A DNA stretch of 64,000 bases from Daphnia pulex (taxonomy: Eukaryota > Arthropoda > Branchiopoda > Diplostraca > Daphniidae): NCBI RefSeq assembly GCF_021134715.1, contig NC_060024.1, positions 10,912,001 to 10,976,000 of the forward strand, written 5' to 3'. The translations under genes were made by a program, and so were the position numbers. The notes under the pieces are model-generated. The model was not told the origin of the DNA. It searched no databases and saw only the letters and a list, made by a program, of their open reading frames with translations. Positions 36,101-49,913 of this stretch are shown here, one piece after another; within the stretch, counting starts at the first letter, position 1, and every line of letters begins with the position of its first letter.

Positions 36101-39100
36101 GAGAACAAATCGTCTTTCCACTTCCGTGCACTTTATTGTTCGAGAGACTCTGCTGGTGTAAGTTTAACTTGAAATTTCCAACAATGCATGCAAATTCGAT
36201 TTTAAAATGTACGAATGTATTATTCACAGTTGCTGGATGCGTTGGCGAACGAAAAATGTTCGTGGAAAAGAGACACTAGCTGAACTTGTGGATTTCTCGT
36301 AAGTGGATCAATGAAACAGCATCACTGGGGAGCATGGTAAAAATACACCAGCAGTACTACTATACCTTTACTTTTTACATTTACCCAACTTGAAATGAAA
36401 ATGGACGGCGATGCCGTTGTCGTGCTCCAACGCAGAGAAATTCCTGCACCACGAAAGAACGTCGGCAACGACTCCGGCCGGTATCATTCGATCCTGTTGG
36501 CCGACCATCTTTTTGTCTGGCCAACAGACCTAGCCGTTCAGTGTATATAACACACACAAGTTCTAAGAAAACTACATATCGGAAAAAAGTCTATAAAGAA
36601 GGTGTATAGTGTACTCGAAGCTCGGCCAATTTTCTTTGTATCAACTAGAAAGAAGAAGAAGAAGAAAGGAACAGCTGTTTCGGGACCTAGGAGCCAAGGT
36701 CTATATAACAAAACAATGTGAATCCCAACTAAAATAGACACTTTTGAATATATACACACACAGTTGGGTTTGACTGGATATAGAAAAGACACACACACAC
36801 ACAATGTGTATGATGTATATACCGATATAATTGGATGCCACTCTCGGCTCGACGACCCCTAGGCGCGCCGTCGGATATTGTGAGACCCAACTTCTCTCTT
36901 CTTTTATATACAGGAGCATTTTTCTTTCAACAGAAATATATATCCCTATACATATATATATATATATTTCCTATCTTTCTGTGTGGATATGGAATCGTTC
37001 TTTTTCCAGGGTCCTTGTATAGCACACATTCGGTCTTTGCGGGATCGGGGTGTATGTATATATATTCTCCCACGCGCCACGGGAAAAAATGGATAGATAG
37101 ATGGAAAGATAGGAGCCTCAAAAAGAAAAATAGGAGCCCGCCACACACGCCATTTTCAATTTAGGAGTCCACAGAGCTGTGTGAGTCTGTCCCCTTTTAT
37201 TTCCAGAGCAGGCTGGTGGTGGAAAATATTATTCTTTTATTTAATATGTAGAGAATATGCACATACATTTTCATATTATAATCCTGACTGGTGTCGGCGC
37301 GCTCCTTATAAATGCGTAGGTTTATATGGCCTCTTAACTTCATTTTCCGTCCGGAGCCTTTTTCTTTTTATATATATCATTGCCCTGCGTTGCTGGCCGA
37401 GTGTAGTGGCAGTGGCAGTAGAGAGCCGGAAATTCAGAAAGTTCCTAGTTGGATGAATCAGGATCTAGGTTCTCTGATTACTACTATTGATTCGCGTGAC
37501 TGCTCCTGCCTGCCAGCAGCCCCCAGCGTCACGGCAATTTTGCTCCTTACTGGAACATTTACAGACGTGGGAAAACTTTTTTCACGTCTACTACGCGCTG
37601 ATGCAAATCGCTACTAAATTATACAACAACCGCGGCCCGACGAATCAAAGCGCGGCGATGTAATATCCTCACGAAAAGAATTCGGGGCTAGACGCTGTTG
37701 GAGACAATTTGCGGATAATAGTCTATTAACGGCTCCATCAGCGCTAGAATGTCGTCTTACGCCGGTTTATATTTGAGCTAAAAGAATAGAGTATCTAGCC
37801 CCATATAGAGATGTGTGTGTATAATAAAGCGTGCAGCATTCGGGCGGTCTATTACGTCGTCGTGAAACAGGAGGAACCGCCCGCCCAGCCAGCTAGTGCT
37901 GAGTGTCTCTGAACGATCGATACACGCACGGGGGGGTTTTCGTAATGACTTTCTCTCTCTAGCTCTCCCCACGACGATATCGTAGCGACAAACATTTGAT
38001 TATGTGCTCGGCCGATAAGAGTGTACCGACGTGATTAGCACCAAAGACGATGTATAGACCTAAGTGTAGTCCTACAGCACAGGGTCAAATTGCTAAACTT
38101 ATCCCGAATGTGTCTACGGACCTATTAATAATGAGAGAGAGAGAGGATCGTTTTATTTCTTATTCGAGCTTCTGATAACTTTTATTATATTTTCTCATCT
38201 CACGCAGAGTTTAGGAGATGGACTTGAAATCATTTATACAGGCTTGATTTAGTTTATATTAACTTTTTAAACACGATTCAGTGAATATCATTCAGAGTTT
38301 CTACGGTGAATTCATCCTTGCAAACCACTGCTATGAGATTGAACGTATAGGAAACATTTGATTTTCCACCAAGGTTTTTTCTCGGATGAGGATCGATATC
38401 ACCTGGGCAATCAGGAAGAACGTGGGCGGATTTTATTTATATTTTACTCTCAAAAGAAATACAATCCATTCATGTTGGGGCTGATATGATGCGCACTGGC
38501 CACTGGAGAGCGCTCGCAGAATAGACTCAAATGAACTTTGGCGTATTATTATTTATTATTATATAACATCAGCGAAGTGGATGTGATGAAAAGTTAGTTT
38601 ATCGCGACCTCGCCTTGGATTACACAGCCGATGATTTGGTGTTGGATTGCTTATTAGAAGAAGAATCACGGGCAATCTCTTGGTTCCTTCCAGCATACTA
38701 TACCGGCTCTATAGCCATTGAGTAGCCATCACAGTTGATTGGGTGTCCATCTCCTCTCGACTCTCGGCTTCTCTAAAGGGCACTGATAATGCCGATTCCC
38801 ACTCTCCCACTGTTTCTATTAATACACACACAACAACAATCTCGTCTTTCCTTTATAGTCTCTTGATTCGACGACGACGCTCCTTTTGTCTCTCTCTCCA
38901 TCGGACCACTAACAAAGCCAACTATATTGCGCTCTGCTGTTGTTTCAGCGTGCAGCTATTATATTCAATGTGCCATTACCATTAGCGGAACGCTTTTCAA
39001 TTGCCCAGCACAACAGTTTTGGGGGTTGGAAAAACCGACTGCTGCTGGTCCGCAATTATTCCAAGTGGTAAAACTATACACCATACAGAAAAAGTCCAGT

Positions 39101-40632
39101 TCAGCAAAAGCGTAGACGTCGTACAATATTTATATCAAAGAGAGTCTAGCAGAATATGGAAAGCTGGGCTTTTTCTTTGGGTTGCTGAACTTGATTTTCT
39201 CTATTAGATGATTGTGTGTGTCGGGGTGGAGGGGGGAGAGCGCTCTAGAAGATTACTCAAACAGTCTGCACGTACGACTTGATTTCCCGCCGACGACGAA
39301 TTTATTTCCCGAGCGCTTTCGGATCAAAGAAAACCAGCTAGAAAGTATATAACAATCGACATCTGAGAGAGAAAGAGAGAGAGGTTGTATTAGGTGTGTA
39401 TACAGTATACATGACGAGATTTGATGAAAACACAAAAGAGAATGAAGGAATAAGGAAAAGGACGAGAATATTGTCATTGTCAACTGAAAATCCAGAAATC
39501 GATTCGCCCAGTTGTGTTCGTAATTAACAGATCGGCGGTGTTGATTGACTACTACTGGAAACAAATTGATGGGGAAATTATACAAGGGTCCCGATTTTCT
39601 TTCGCAATTGTGACACCCATCTCCGCTTTTATTTTTATTAAATAAACCCAAAATTAAATGTTTGCATCCCAAATTTCTGTCCTATAAATGCCAGTCAGGA
39701 ACTCGGCAAAGCGAAATTGCTTTAAATTCTTCACGTCCCATCTTTTTTCCCTTTTTTTCTATGTATTTAATTCGAAAAAAAAAACAAAATTATCGATCGA
39801 TAGAAATATAAAATCGGCCCAGCATCAAATAAAATGTGACTTGGGCCAGCCAAACGGATGAAGAGGATTGTGTCTGTGTATGCAAATCTCTTTTTTTTTT
39901 CATGGGAGTTATTTCAAGGAAAAACAAAATTTGGTATGACATAAGAACGTGATGTTTGAAAGGGTTCGCCAGTATAATTGTGTAAAGAGAGATCTAACAG
40001 GAGAAAAGAGGCTTACAGAATGATGGGTGGATCGCACGTTCTTTATTATTTTTTTCGGGATTGGGCCATCAGGATGATTATTGTTGAACGAGATAGACAA
40101 AAACCTTGCGATCGATCATAAAGAAAGAAAAACAAAACAAAAATGGATTCAACAAATTTGGTGGTTATGCCGTCCCCCTAGGCAGCGGATACGAATCAAC
40201 GTAATGAGATTTAAGAGACTACAGGTATTATTATTTAATTGATAGGAAAGAGAATGAAAGAGATAGAGAGAATAATTAACACGAGAGAATTCAAACGAAA
40301 AACAAAAGTGATTTTGTTTTGTTTTTTTTTTAGTTGAAAAGGAACTCGATGACTTAAATTTGTAGTGACACAAGTGAAATGTTTTCAAGTGAGGTGGGTT
40401 TTTCCGTGTTGAATTAGTTTAGTTTTTGTTTCCCCTTCCAAAATAGCATCAAAAAGATCGTCTGTGTTTTGTTTTATTATTTAAATTCAAGTGTATGGTC
40501 TTTCTGTTATGTCAATGCCGGATATTTTTAAAAGTTTCCTTTTCATTTTTAATTAAATTTCCTTTTTTTTTTTATTTCTGCTGTCCCATTTCGTAATTGT
40601 AACTTTTTTGTTGTTTTATTTTGGGCTTTAAA
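30182..40632. other. 10.4-kb gene-poor spacer
   Basis: Beyond the SLC25A10 3'UTR (a variant AATATAAA-like signal near 30387), I find no conserved coding exon, tRNA or rRNA. The stretch is rich in homopolymers and short CA, GA and TA runs, for example near 34840-34862, 36789-36803 and 36951-36968. All frames here are short and low-complexity. It may contain distal control elements or an extended 3'UTR of the igloo-like gene, whose first minus-strand polyA signals appear at 40615-40620 and 40571-40576. Confidence 0.5.
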
Positions 40633-43600
40633 TTAATCTTTGACGAGAGTCTTCCGTGTCATATGGCCACGGAAAGAGGCTTGTATTTTAACGGCGGCGT
40701 GATTCAGCCCCGGGTCGCTCAAGTCCACGTCCAGCTCCTCCTCGTTCGGCAATGGGCTCTGCGTTCCAACCAATAAAAATTTCATTTTTATAACAAGCGC
40801 GTGATAACCGGATCATCATTTTTTTAAATATTCACAAGCATCGTAAGAGGATTATGACGACATGATTATTACAGCTGTGCGTGCGCGCATTACTACCTTG
40901 GATTGAAGCTTCTCCATCTCCTTAGTAATCTCGCCGTCGGTCTTGCTCTTCTCCGCCTGTTTTCTGGCCATATGACCACGGAAGGAGGCCTGGATCTTGG
41001 TGGCGGCGTTCATCAAGTCTACCGGAATACATTTCATTCAGTCGTTAGTTTATTGTATCAATAGAAAACCAAAAAAATATATGTACCCAAATCTTGCTCG
41101 AGTTCAGCGGGATCCATTGTGTCCAAATCCATTTTTATTGATTGGCGGAAGGCTTGTTTTTACGTCAAAGTAGTTGGTTGTTGTTGTTGCAAATCCGCTG
41201 CTGCTGCCGGTTGCTGTTGAGGTGGTGGTGGTGGTGCTGTCGGCGCCTGAGGTTTCGGATAAGTTCCCTTCTTCTTTTTGCCCGGTTTACCACCCGGACC
41301 GTAAAGTTCCTTCTCCTTTTTGTCTGCCAAATCACGACGTGTCTGGTAGCCCCTGTAGAAGGCCTGGATCTTGACAGCTGCGTCTTCTTCGTCGGCTAAG
41401 CAACAGTGCCCTGCGGCTGAATCTTCGACGTTGGCTGCAAAAGTTACAGAGAATTTTCTAATTAACCGCCAGTAATTATAATCCAGCCTTGCCGGAATTT
41501 AAAAATAAAAGAGAACAGACAATAACCAAGATTTTTCCCTGGGCAAAAAAGGCCCAGGAGGGTCTAATGTCGAAAGAAAAAAAAAAGATGAAAGACGCGG
41601 CCAGCAACAACAGAATGTTTTCTACATACAGGCTGCTGCAAATCTTGTAGATACCTTGAAGGTATATTATATAGCATACATACTGTACAGCACATATGTA
41701 ATATAACAGAGATGGCGAACACTTATGGATAAGGGTCGGCCATCTTTGTTGTACCAAGATCAATATAGGACAAAAGAGGAAACGAGAGATTTCTCATCTT
41801 ATCCAGACTGTATGTACCCTCATACTAGGCACACACACATTGCGATGTTGGTCTAACAGAGTCACCCCTACATACATATCTATTCCAGCAATGTAATATC
41901 GTTGCATCACATTCATATTTGTCGACACAAAAGTCGTGTCCTGAAAACATTTCGGTAAAGGAATTCCGAACTCGCATCAAAATGAATTTTTGAAAATCCC
42001 GCGCGGTTGGTTTGATACAACTTTCATAATTCTTCGTTTTGCATAGGCAATGGGCACGTTTGTGAGTGTGTCTATTGTCTTCGATCCCGGCCGGCTCTCT
42101 TTTGTGACGAGGCGTCCGTCATGTCCCTTTCAACATTGTCTAATTGCTTTCCGCTTTTCTCCATGGATATAGAAACGACGATGGCGGCGGAGGCGGCGGA
42201 ACAATATCCCAATCGCAATGCCACAGCAGCAGCAGTTTCTATGAATATGTACAGTAGGCTAGACACTAGGAAAATGGGATAGAGCATCCGTCAACGCCCC
42301 AAAAAGAGCCCTACTCCTTTTTGCATGCTACATTATTACCATGTAATAATATGCACGCGCGTCGAGTTTAGCTACGTCGGGAGAAAATAAGAAAGAAGCT
42401 GCTGCTGTATGTACAGTCGGCCTCTTATTATTATATCCGCCAGTGTAGCGCGTCACTAGCGCCCAACATCAATAAAGACGTCGGCTGTTTGGGAGGGAGG
42501 CGAGTATTTTATTTCTGTTTTTTATTTCCAGCTGAGTCAGGAGGTAATCAACAGAGAGTCTACGTGATAATACGCTCCATCAGCGGGAACTTTATTGTTT
42601 CCCGCGGTGCAACTTCCATTCGGAGAACCAAGACTTTTTTGGGCGGAATTAAGCGGAAATGAATCGATAAGAATCGATAAACTTTGCAAAAATAAAAAAA
42701 AGGTGACCCAGTTTATTTCTATAAAAGTATTCCCCCCGGAAAAAGATGATATAACATTGTAGTTTCTGGCGGTATGTATAAAAATATAAGGTCAGGTGTA
42801 TAAAGTATAGGGAAGCGAGCCTCGATTGATCCAACAAACTGGCGAGGACTATTTCTAAGAAGGTCTAGCTGGATCCCCCCCGTTTTACTGCATGTACGGT
42901 CTCCCACACACACACACATATATAGCGGAGCACGCAAAACCCGGCTTTGTTTGATTAGTTCAAACATGGCCAACTACAATATAAGCTGGAAAGGAAAGGG
43001 GGGCTATATAACACACTATATAGGCATATACCATCAAGGTGTATTATAGTTGCTGGTGCTGCTGCTGCTGCGGTTCCCTACGGATTCTTAAGTCTACATT
43101 TTGCGTCTTCCTTGATGAATTTCTGTCAATAATTCACAAAGTAGATGTGAAACCTTTCTCATTATTAATCTTCTTCTCTATCGTAAAAAGAAAAAGGAAA
43201 AGAAACAAGAAAGTGAACTTGAGAAGATGTTGCTGTTTGGTCGCCTTGGTCTAATATTTGCCAAGTTCTGATAACGAGCCCAGAGGAGTTTGGCTGATGC
43301 TCCGGCGATTTCTCTCTCATAATATCACACACGATCAAAGGGATGGATGGATAAAAGCGGGTCTTGTTTAGTTTGATAGGTCGCCTGCCTGTGTGTGTCT
43401 GCGCCATTTTTTCCAACTATAGTCGGAACGAATGAACGCTGGTTCAACGGGTTTGATGGAAAGGACCAAAGCGCGGCCGGCCGAGCGGGCTATATATAAA
43501 TATAGATGGCCTCAGCACGGAGGAGAGAGATGAATCAAATCCGATTAAGATCAGTGCCGGTTATATACTAGTCAATGAAGGTTGGCAAAATCCCGCCGAC

Positions 43601-46600
43601 TGAACCTCGCCCATTTTCTCTATACCAGCCGACGTTTGAAGGATTGAGTTACCTGCCAATCAGCGCTAGGTTATCAACAGCCTTATAGATTACGTCAAGA
43701 GCGTCCAGGGTTAAGAGAAAAAAGAACAAATCCCCGCAAACAAAAAATAAATAAATAATCAACTGGTTTAATGATTTCAGCGGCACGGTTAAACCAAATC
43801 GTTACATAATCAACCGCGATTGATAGTCTTTTAGCCAAAATCAAACAAATTCGCTAAATTGTTTTTTTTTTTTTTTTTTTTTTTAATTTTACCTTTGCAA
43901 ATTTGAAAGGAAGCGGTCGATTGATTTGAGATGCACAAACACAACTGGGAAGCACTGGTGAGATTTTGTCGATTAAACAAAAAGGAAAAGTTTTTTTGAA
44001 AAAATTGGGTTGGATAGGAGAGGAGGAACGAAGATGACCGATCTGGAGCTCGGTTTGCTGGCTACAGCCACCGGTCGGGACGGTGGGCTTCGTGTATAAG
44101 ACAGAGCGAACCGAGAGGTGGTGGTGGTGGTGGTGGTGGGAGGACTTTTCTGGGCTGAGAGGGTGGTAAACTGTGCTGTCGGGATCGTGAAGGTTTCGCG
44201 CGCATTTTCCCTCCCGACTTTTTATTTTTATTTTCCAGCAGGGCGGCAGAGAAGGAAATGTATTTCCTTCCGACACATTTTTCTCCCCCTCCCACGTTTG
44301 CGCATGTCCTCTCCACGCCGAGAGAGACACACATCAACAAAATAGATCGACGTGCCAATGTGTGTATCAACCACCAGGGGCGGAAACTTCTTCCCATTTT
44401 CTAAAAAAGGCGATCGAGTTTGGCCGAGGTTACGTAACATCAAAGAGGGTCCTCCTATATAGACTTGGGGCATTTTTCAAGTAGATACTTTGCCCCCCTA
44501 GCAAATCAACACACATTTCTTCTCCATACGCGCACACTCGGAAGCAGAAGAATAGATGGGGCAAACTTGGTCGGCTATATCTAGAACTATATCGGCGACG
44601 TTTATGGGCTCCATAACAGATGATTTATATCGCTGCAAAAGTTTCCCTTTTTTCAGATCGCCCGCCCATCGTTTTGGTGGAGATGGAATGATCCGAGTGT
44701 AGGTATATAAACCAAAATATTTAAAATAAAAGGATACTCCCCCCAGGTAAACAAAACGTCTAACGAGAGACTAACGAATGATAAAACAAAAATGTTTGGT
44801 TCCAACAACACGACGTAAAAATAAACGCCAAAAAGTTTGTTTGCATTGGCTGTGACAGGGTAAAAGTCTGAAGGGCCACCAATCAAGTCGATAGAAGACA
44901 ATTTCCTTGTTGTTTGCCAGGTTGCAGGAAAAACGGAATCCAAGCGTGAGTAAGTGTTGGCGCCCTTAAAAATGTCGTCGTGAAAAAAATATTTTTTTGT
45001 AAAATTCTTTTTAAATTCTAAAAATATGCGGGACGAGGAAAAAGAAATTGCCAATCCGAACGGGGAAAATCTTTTGCGATTGTCAAACTTTTAGCTTTTT
45101 TTTTTATTAACAACTCTCGTCTTTTCAATTTAGTAGCTAGACGGAGTCTCTTGTGTGTCCGTCTCATGCATCTTCCCAGATGCGCCCTCAACGACACACA
45201 AGGCTCAAACGGGCGAAATCAGCCGGGCGATCGAAATTGGAAAATTCGGAATCTCCCCAGCCAACTTTTATTTTTCATCCGGTCGTCAAGGAACTCTAAA
45301 ATCTTGGCCGCTGTATCGATTTCTCTGCTAGACTACTCGTCTCCGTCGTCGCATTTTTTAAAAAAAAGGAGGGAAATTTGAATATATTTGCATATGCAAT
45401 TAGCTATATAGTATATACAGGAGGGAGAGAGCTTCCCCATCGTGTATAATTATTTCAATAACTTTCCACTGGCTCCACACACACACATAGAGCAGCTCAG
45501 ACTTTGCCGGAAGCTTCCAGCGTGTGTTCTATTCTCTCTACGCTGTTCTATTGATTTCGTGATGATGATGACCCCCCCCCTTCCCCCTTTTTTGTTAGTT
45601 TTCGTCGACGTTGTTTCGTTCGTGAAACAAAAAAGTTTCGAGTCGCTGTTTTTTCCTTCCCCCCTTCGAGGCAAATGGCGTCCCGTAAATGTTGGTCCGG
45701 CGTTCCCCCCCCCCACCCCTGCTGGAAATGGTCTGACTGTTCTGGAACATGGAACTCGGATTGGATGTGTATACAAAGCGCGGAAGAAAAAAAGGGAAAA
45801 TCCAACAAACAAACAAAGCAATCAGGAAAAATCAAGGGACGAAAAGATACCTCGCAAATAAACAAGAAATTTCACAAACAAACAGCCGAGGGCTGACGTC
45901 TGTAGAAGATCGAATCAACCGAAATCCAATTTCAAAACATTCCAAAAAACATTTGAATATACATACCCAACTTAGTCTTTCAATTTAATCTAGCCCCAAA
46001 ACTAATGAACTACAAAACATCTCAGAAACATATAAGGTAACAAATTCTGAAAAAATCTATAAAAGGTGGAGCCTGTGTGCATCAGCGGATATTTAGCCCG
46101 GCATTCCCCCTATTGTGATGTTTTCAACGCCGCATATGGTACATACAGTGCTGCTTAGTTTTGTATATGGATTTCTCCATTGGGGCTGGCCTGTTTTGTA
46201 CTTTGCTGCGTCTGTTTGAACAGTCCAAGATATTACCGACGACGATCTTTCCCCGGGACCCTGTCTAAAAACAGGGGAAAGAGTGCTGCTGGGAGTTGTG
46301 ACGGCCTCGCATGTCGTTCCTTCTTTCCGCGAATGATCCCCAACACAAAAGTGAACAATAAAGAAAAAAAAAGGAGACGAGCAGAAAGGGAAACAGTGCG
46401 GGAAATCCATAAAGAAGTAAGAAGAAGAACCCGAAAGACCTCGAGAGGCTCGTTAAGCCTTAAAGAAAAAAAAGGGACAACTATACTATACAGTAGTCTC
46501 CTTTCTAGGCTGGCCAGGAGCCATTATTATCCCAACAAGCAAGATGAAAGGTCGACCGAGAGAAATAAAGATTTTTTCGAATCTATTCTCGACACTATTA

Positions 46601-46828
46601 ACATTAATCCCCTTCCATTAAAACCAAAAAATTGACTTAAAACATTTTGGGAAATTCAATCGATTAGATTGAAGAAGAAACTTTTTTTAAAAATGGGACT
46701 CACTTACTTTGAAAGTTGGAATGATCTCTGCTGCTGGGCTGCTGATGCTGTTGCTGGCCGTTGCTGGCCGCGGCGACGGTAGTGATCGTGTTGGCTAGTC
46801 CGGCGCTTTTGCTGTCAGCGCAGCCCAT
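40633..46828 (-). CDS. igl: Igloo/neuromodulin-like calmodulin-binding IQ-motif protein, alternatively spliced
   Basis: Igloo is the arthropod relative of GAP-43/neurogranin: a membrane-tethered neuronal protein that binds calmodulin through IQ motifs. Exon A (46828-46708) encodes [14 protein letters not shown]; the N-terminal MGC is a likely acylation site, as in neuromodulins. Exon B (41434-41087) carries IQ motif [16 protein letters not shown], a Lys-rich then Pro/Gln-rich tail and an in-frame TAA. Exon C (41018-40897) has [16 protein letters not shown]. Exon D (40758-40633) has [16 protein letters not shown] and the stop. A-C-D joins in phase to give 122 aa with two IQ motifs. A-B gives 131 aa with one IQ motif. 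A third product of 97 aa could start at the ATG at 41132. Intron A-B is 5.3 kb. The transcription start was not located. Confidence 0.85.
41087..41434 (-). other. igl: igl cassette exon B, 348 nt, with an internal in-frame stop and restart
   Basis: The exon is exactly 116 codons with phase 1 at both ends, so it can be skipped without a frame change. The TAA at 41162-41160 ends the first frame. After nine sense codons, in the same frame, an ATG with strong context (AAAATGG, 41132-41130) opens [15 protein letters not shown] and runs into exons C and D. Confidence 0.75.
43862..43884. repeat. Poly-T homopolymer, 23 nt
   Basis: An uninterrupted T run on the + strand inside the large igl intron. 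It is a likely site of length polymorphism or sequencing error. Confidence 0.85.
44117..44140. repeat. (GTG)n trinucleotide microsatellite
   Basis: About eight uninterrupted GTG units occur in the igl intron. No coding exon overlaps it convincingly; the His-rich and Val-rich frames on the two strands are its translation. Confidence 0.85.
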
Positions 46829-49681
46829 GATCTCGCGTAACGCCACGTATTTACTACTGTCCTGGTGGCTGGGCCTCTCACACACACACACACAGTGGGG
46901 AGTGGGGTTTCAAAAAATGGCTGCCCACCTTGTCCGTCCGTCCACCTTGGCCGGCCCCACAACCCAAAAAAAATAAAACGGAAAATAAAAGTTTTGCCAA
47001 TGAGATAATGACGCCAATCTTCTTTTAGCTTTTACCTCGACGCAGGTCGAGCTCTTATGATGGACACACAACATATGCGTAGACGTGGGGCTAGAGGGAG
47101 CGAGCCATCCGACGAATGGCGCCGTTAGGTGAAGTAGCGGGTGGTGGTGGTGGCCATCCCGTTTAGACCTCCCACCGGAGGGGGGCCAGCTAGCTAGCCA
47201 GCAGCACTCAATAAAGGTGTACAGTCGCTGGTTCACCCGACATGCACTGTGGCGGCTTTTCCAGTTGGTTGGCGCACTCCCGTTTCCTCGGCGACAGATT
47301 CACGCAGCAAAAGAAATTGGTTCAAAGTCTCAAAACACGACGACGACGACCCCGGGAGTCTCCCCTCTTGTTTTGTTTGTTTGGCTTAAAAAAGACAAAA
47401 AAGGAATACGCCTCGAATGTTCTAGTCTCTGCAGGTGACCTACAAAACGACACGAGCGGCGTCATACAAACACGACAGCGACACGGAAATTTCTGATATT
47501 GTTTCCCGCCAACCGTTTTGAACACACAACACTCGACACCTAATCATCCCCAAAGCACTTAACAAAAACAGACACGACGAGCACTCGATGCCAATTGCAA
47601 TAATAACGGAGATGGAAAATAAAACACACACACACACGGCCGGGAGCGTTTCGGTTTGAGCTGTTTCAAACGATCCGCACCAACTAACGATGAACGATGA
47701 GCAGCTCCCGTCTTTTTGACTTTTTCTCTATTGTAGATGTGTGTGAATATATTATACACACACATGACAGGAAAACTTGGGTGCAACCAACCGCTCCGGC
47801 TGTAGACTTGCATTTGTGTGTCCTGGAAACAAAACAAAAAAGAAATAAAGAATAAACGAACTGGTGGATAGCAACTGGAGGGGCTTTCGTGACGCATCAT
47901 CAGGCCAAGCCCAGCAGTGATGATGATGATGTTTGGAGGTATATAACTGCGTAGGCGGCATGCCATTTTCGTAACACACACACACACACTATATGACGAA
48001 GGGGAGTAGTCAAAGGATTGAGCCAACCCATCACGCGAACATATAAAAAGCGGCCAGCAGCCGTCACCCTGCACCTGGGTAGTGTATGCATATGTAACAC
48101 TCACCACCGGATTTTTGGGTATGTTGGACGGATCGATTTGATTATACAACGGCCTTGTAATTACTTCATCGCAGCCTGGACTCTATGGGGATGTGCGATA
48201 ATCAGGGCAGTGTTTTCAGAAATGATGAAGGATCTTTTTCTAACCAACAAACAACGTCACGCGAATTTTCCGTGATTTTCTATCCCCGCTAGCGTTGCAC
48301 ATTTAGGTTTAGAAATTCCAAATTTCGTTATGCAATGAAATAAAAACTGAGTATTTTGCTTTAAACAAGATGATGAACTAGATAATATTCAGTTTTTCAT
48401 TGAGTTTTCTCTTGTTTTAAAACCGAATAAAAAACTCAATAAATAGATTCTTAGCCCTCAAAGTATTAAAAGACCGGTATGTAGTTATGAGTGCTAAAGT
48501 TTCTTCACCAACGACAACCACCAAGTGACTTATTCACATGGGTGATGTTGGACAAGAAAACTCTGACATGACTATTGAAATGATGCTTTCATCATTTCTT
48601 CTAAAATTGATTTCTAATTCAGCCATGTTGGCCTAAGCCATGTTGGCCTGACCTCTTCTATGTCTATGCCTCTGCCAACTTTGCACACTACAAAATAATT
48701 CACACTCAGGTTTACAAAATTAAGACAAACATACCTGCCGAAATTCTAGAATGTCCATTGTGAAGAGCAACAAATGTCTTGCAGTTTTTATCTACGGTTT
48801 ATTATCTTACGATCTATTCACTCACGTGGTGGTGAAATTTTAGTCTGCATTCTGGAATGTCTTATTAGTGTTTCATTTGCCAGTTTGCGAAAATGAGTCA
48901 AAAGTTTAATAAAAAGTAATTTTTGTAATTATCTGTAACCGAATATTCAATTAAAATTACTAGAAAAAAAAACTAAATAAAATAAAACTAATTAAACCGA
49001 ATAAAACAGGATTCGATCAAACTAGATATTGGCAAAATTAGAATGGCAACGACCAACGATATTCACATTCCCCACTCAACGTTTAAAAAAGAAAGACTCC
49101 TTCCCTTATTGCTTTAAACTAGTTAATTTTTTTTTCATACTAGCATGTTTAAATACATTTCTAAACAAAATTTTCTCCCCCTCTATTTCAATATTTGGTT
49201 TTTTAGGTTGTGTCGTCCAATTTTCTAGACTCCTCCACGATCGCCACAAAAGTAGCTCACCCTAAACGCGTGACGTTTATGGATTAAACGGGAACCCAAT
49301 CCTCTTACCTGTATTGTTTTATACCTAATCTCACTTTAGACGTACTAAAAATAACCGAGAGCTCCCCCCCCCCAACACAATCCCCTTAAGGAATTCTTCA
49401 AATAAACAAAAACAAATAAATAATTCATCTGGGGATCTAAAAGAAGAAAAAAAATGCTCTTCTCAATCGGCCCAATGACTTTTGTCATGAAAGATGGAGT
49501 CGAAAAGTTCAAGGCTCTTGTGGGGCCTACTATATAGTTCTTCGCTAGATTACCTTTTTTCCCCCCTCTTGTGTTTCTGGTGACTTATTGAAGTGCCCCT
49601 CCTTAACCTTCTAGATTCCTCAGGGTTCTATTGGTGCTGGCAGATTGGAGGATTGGTTGTATCTAGTGGAGACTCGAGACA
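46829..49681. other. igl 5' flank and spacer to the cuticle cluster
   Basis: No coding gene is supported. CA microsatellites occur near 46878-46893, 47621-47637 and 47974-47988. The igl 5'UTR and promoter must lie in the right part of this span as read on the minus strand, but no TATA/initiator pair stands out. AT-rich sequence at 48300-49300 shows no splice-linked frame. Confidence 0.45.
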
Positions 49682-49688
49682 TATAAAA
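49682..49688 (+). promoter_or_regulatory. TATA box of the first RR cuticle gene
   Basis: TATAAAA lies 32 nt before an initiator-like TCAGCA (A at 49714). The start codon follows about 200 nt later at 49914. Spacing fits a focused core promoter. Confidence 0.65.
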
Positions 49689-49913
49689 CTCGGAGCAGTC
49701 GCAGCCAATTGTCAGCAGTGTGCTACAACTTGTCCAGTACAAAGTTGTAAGTGACAGACAAAAAATAGCTCTCTCCAAATTTCTAGTCGCATATAACTCG
49801 ATTTTCTCTCTTACGCAACTTTCAACTTGTTTCTACACAAACTTTCCTACCATACCCCCCGAAAAAAAAACAATAGGAATTAATTGAATCAAAATTCCCA
49901 AAAACTCGACAAG

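Larger units (their letters stand above)
41435..46707 (-). other. Large igl intron
   Basis: No coding exon is recognised in this 5.3-kb intron. It contains a poly-T run (43862-43884), a (GTG)n run on + (44117-44140) and many TATATA and CA stretches. It could hide an alternative first exon for the short two-IQ product starting at 41132. Confidence 0.5.

Noticed and set aside
30182-40632. Numerous 60-140 codon frames in the gene-poor spacer
   Set aside because: They are low-complexity, overlap on both strands, and lack splice partners, signal peptides or known motifs.
43854-44330. 158-codon His/Lys-rich minus-strand frame
   Set aside because: It runs through a (GTG)n microsatellite and a poly-T tract inside the igl intron; the composition is low-complexity.
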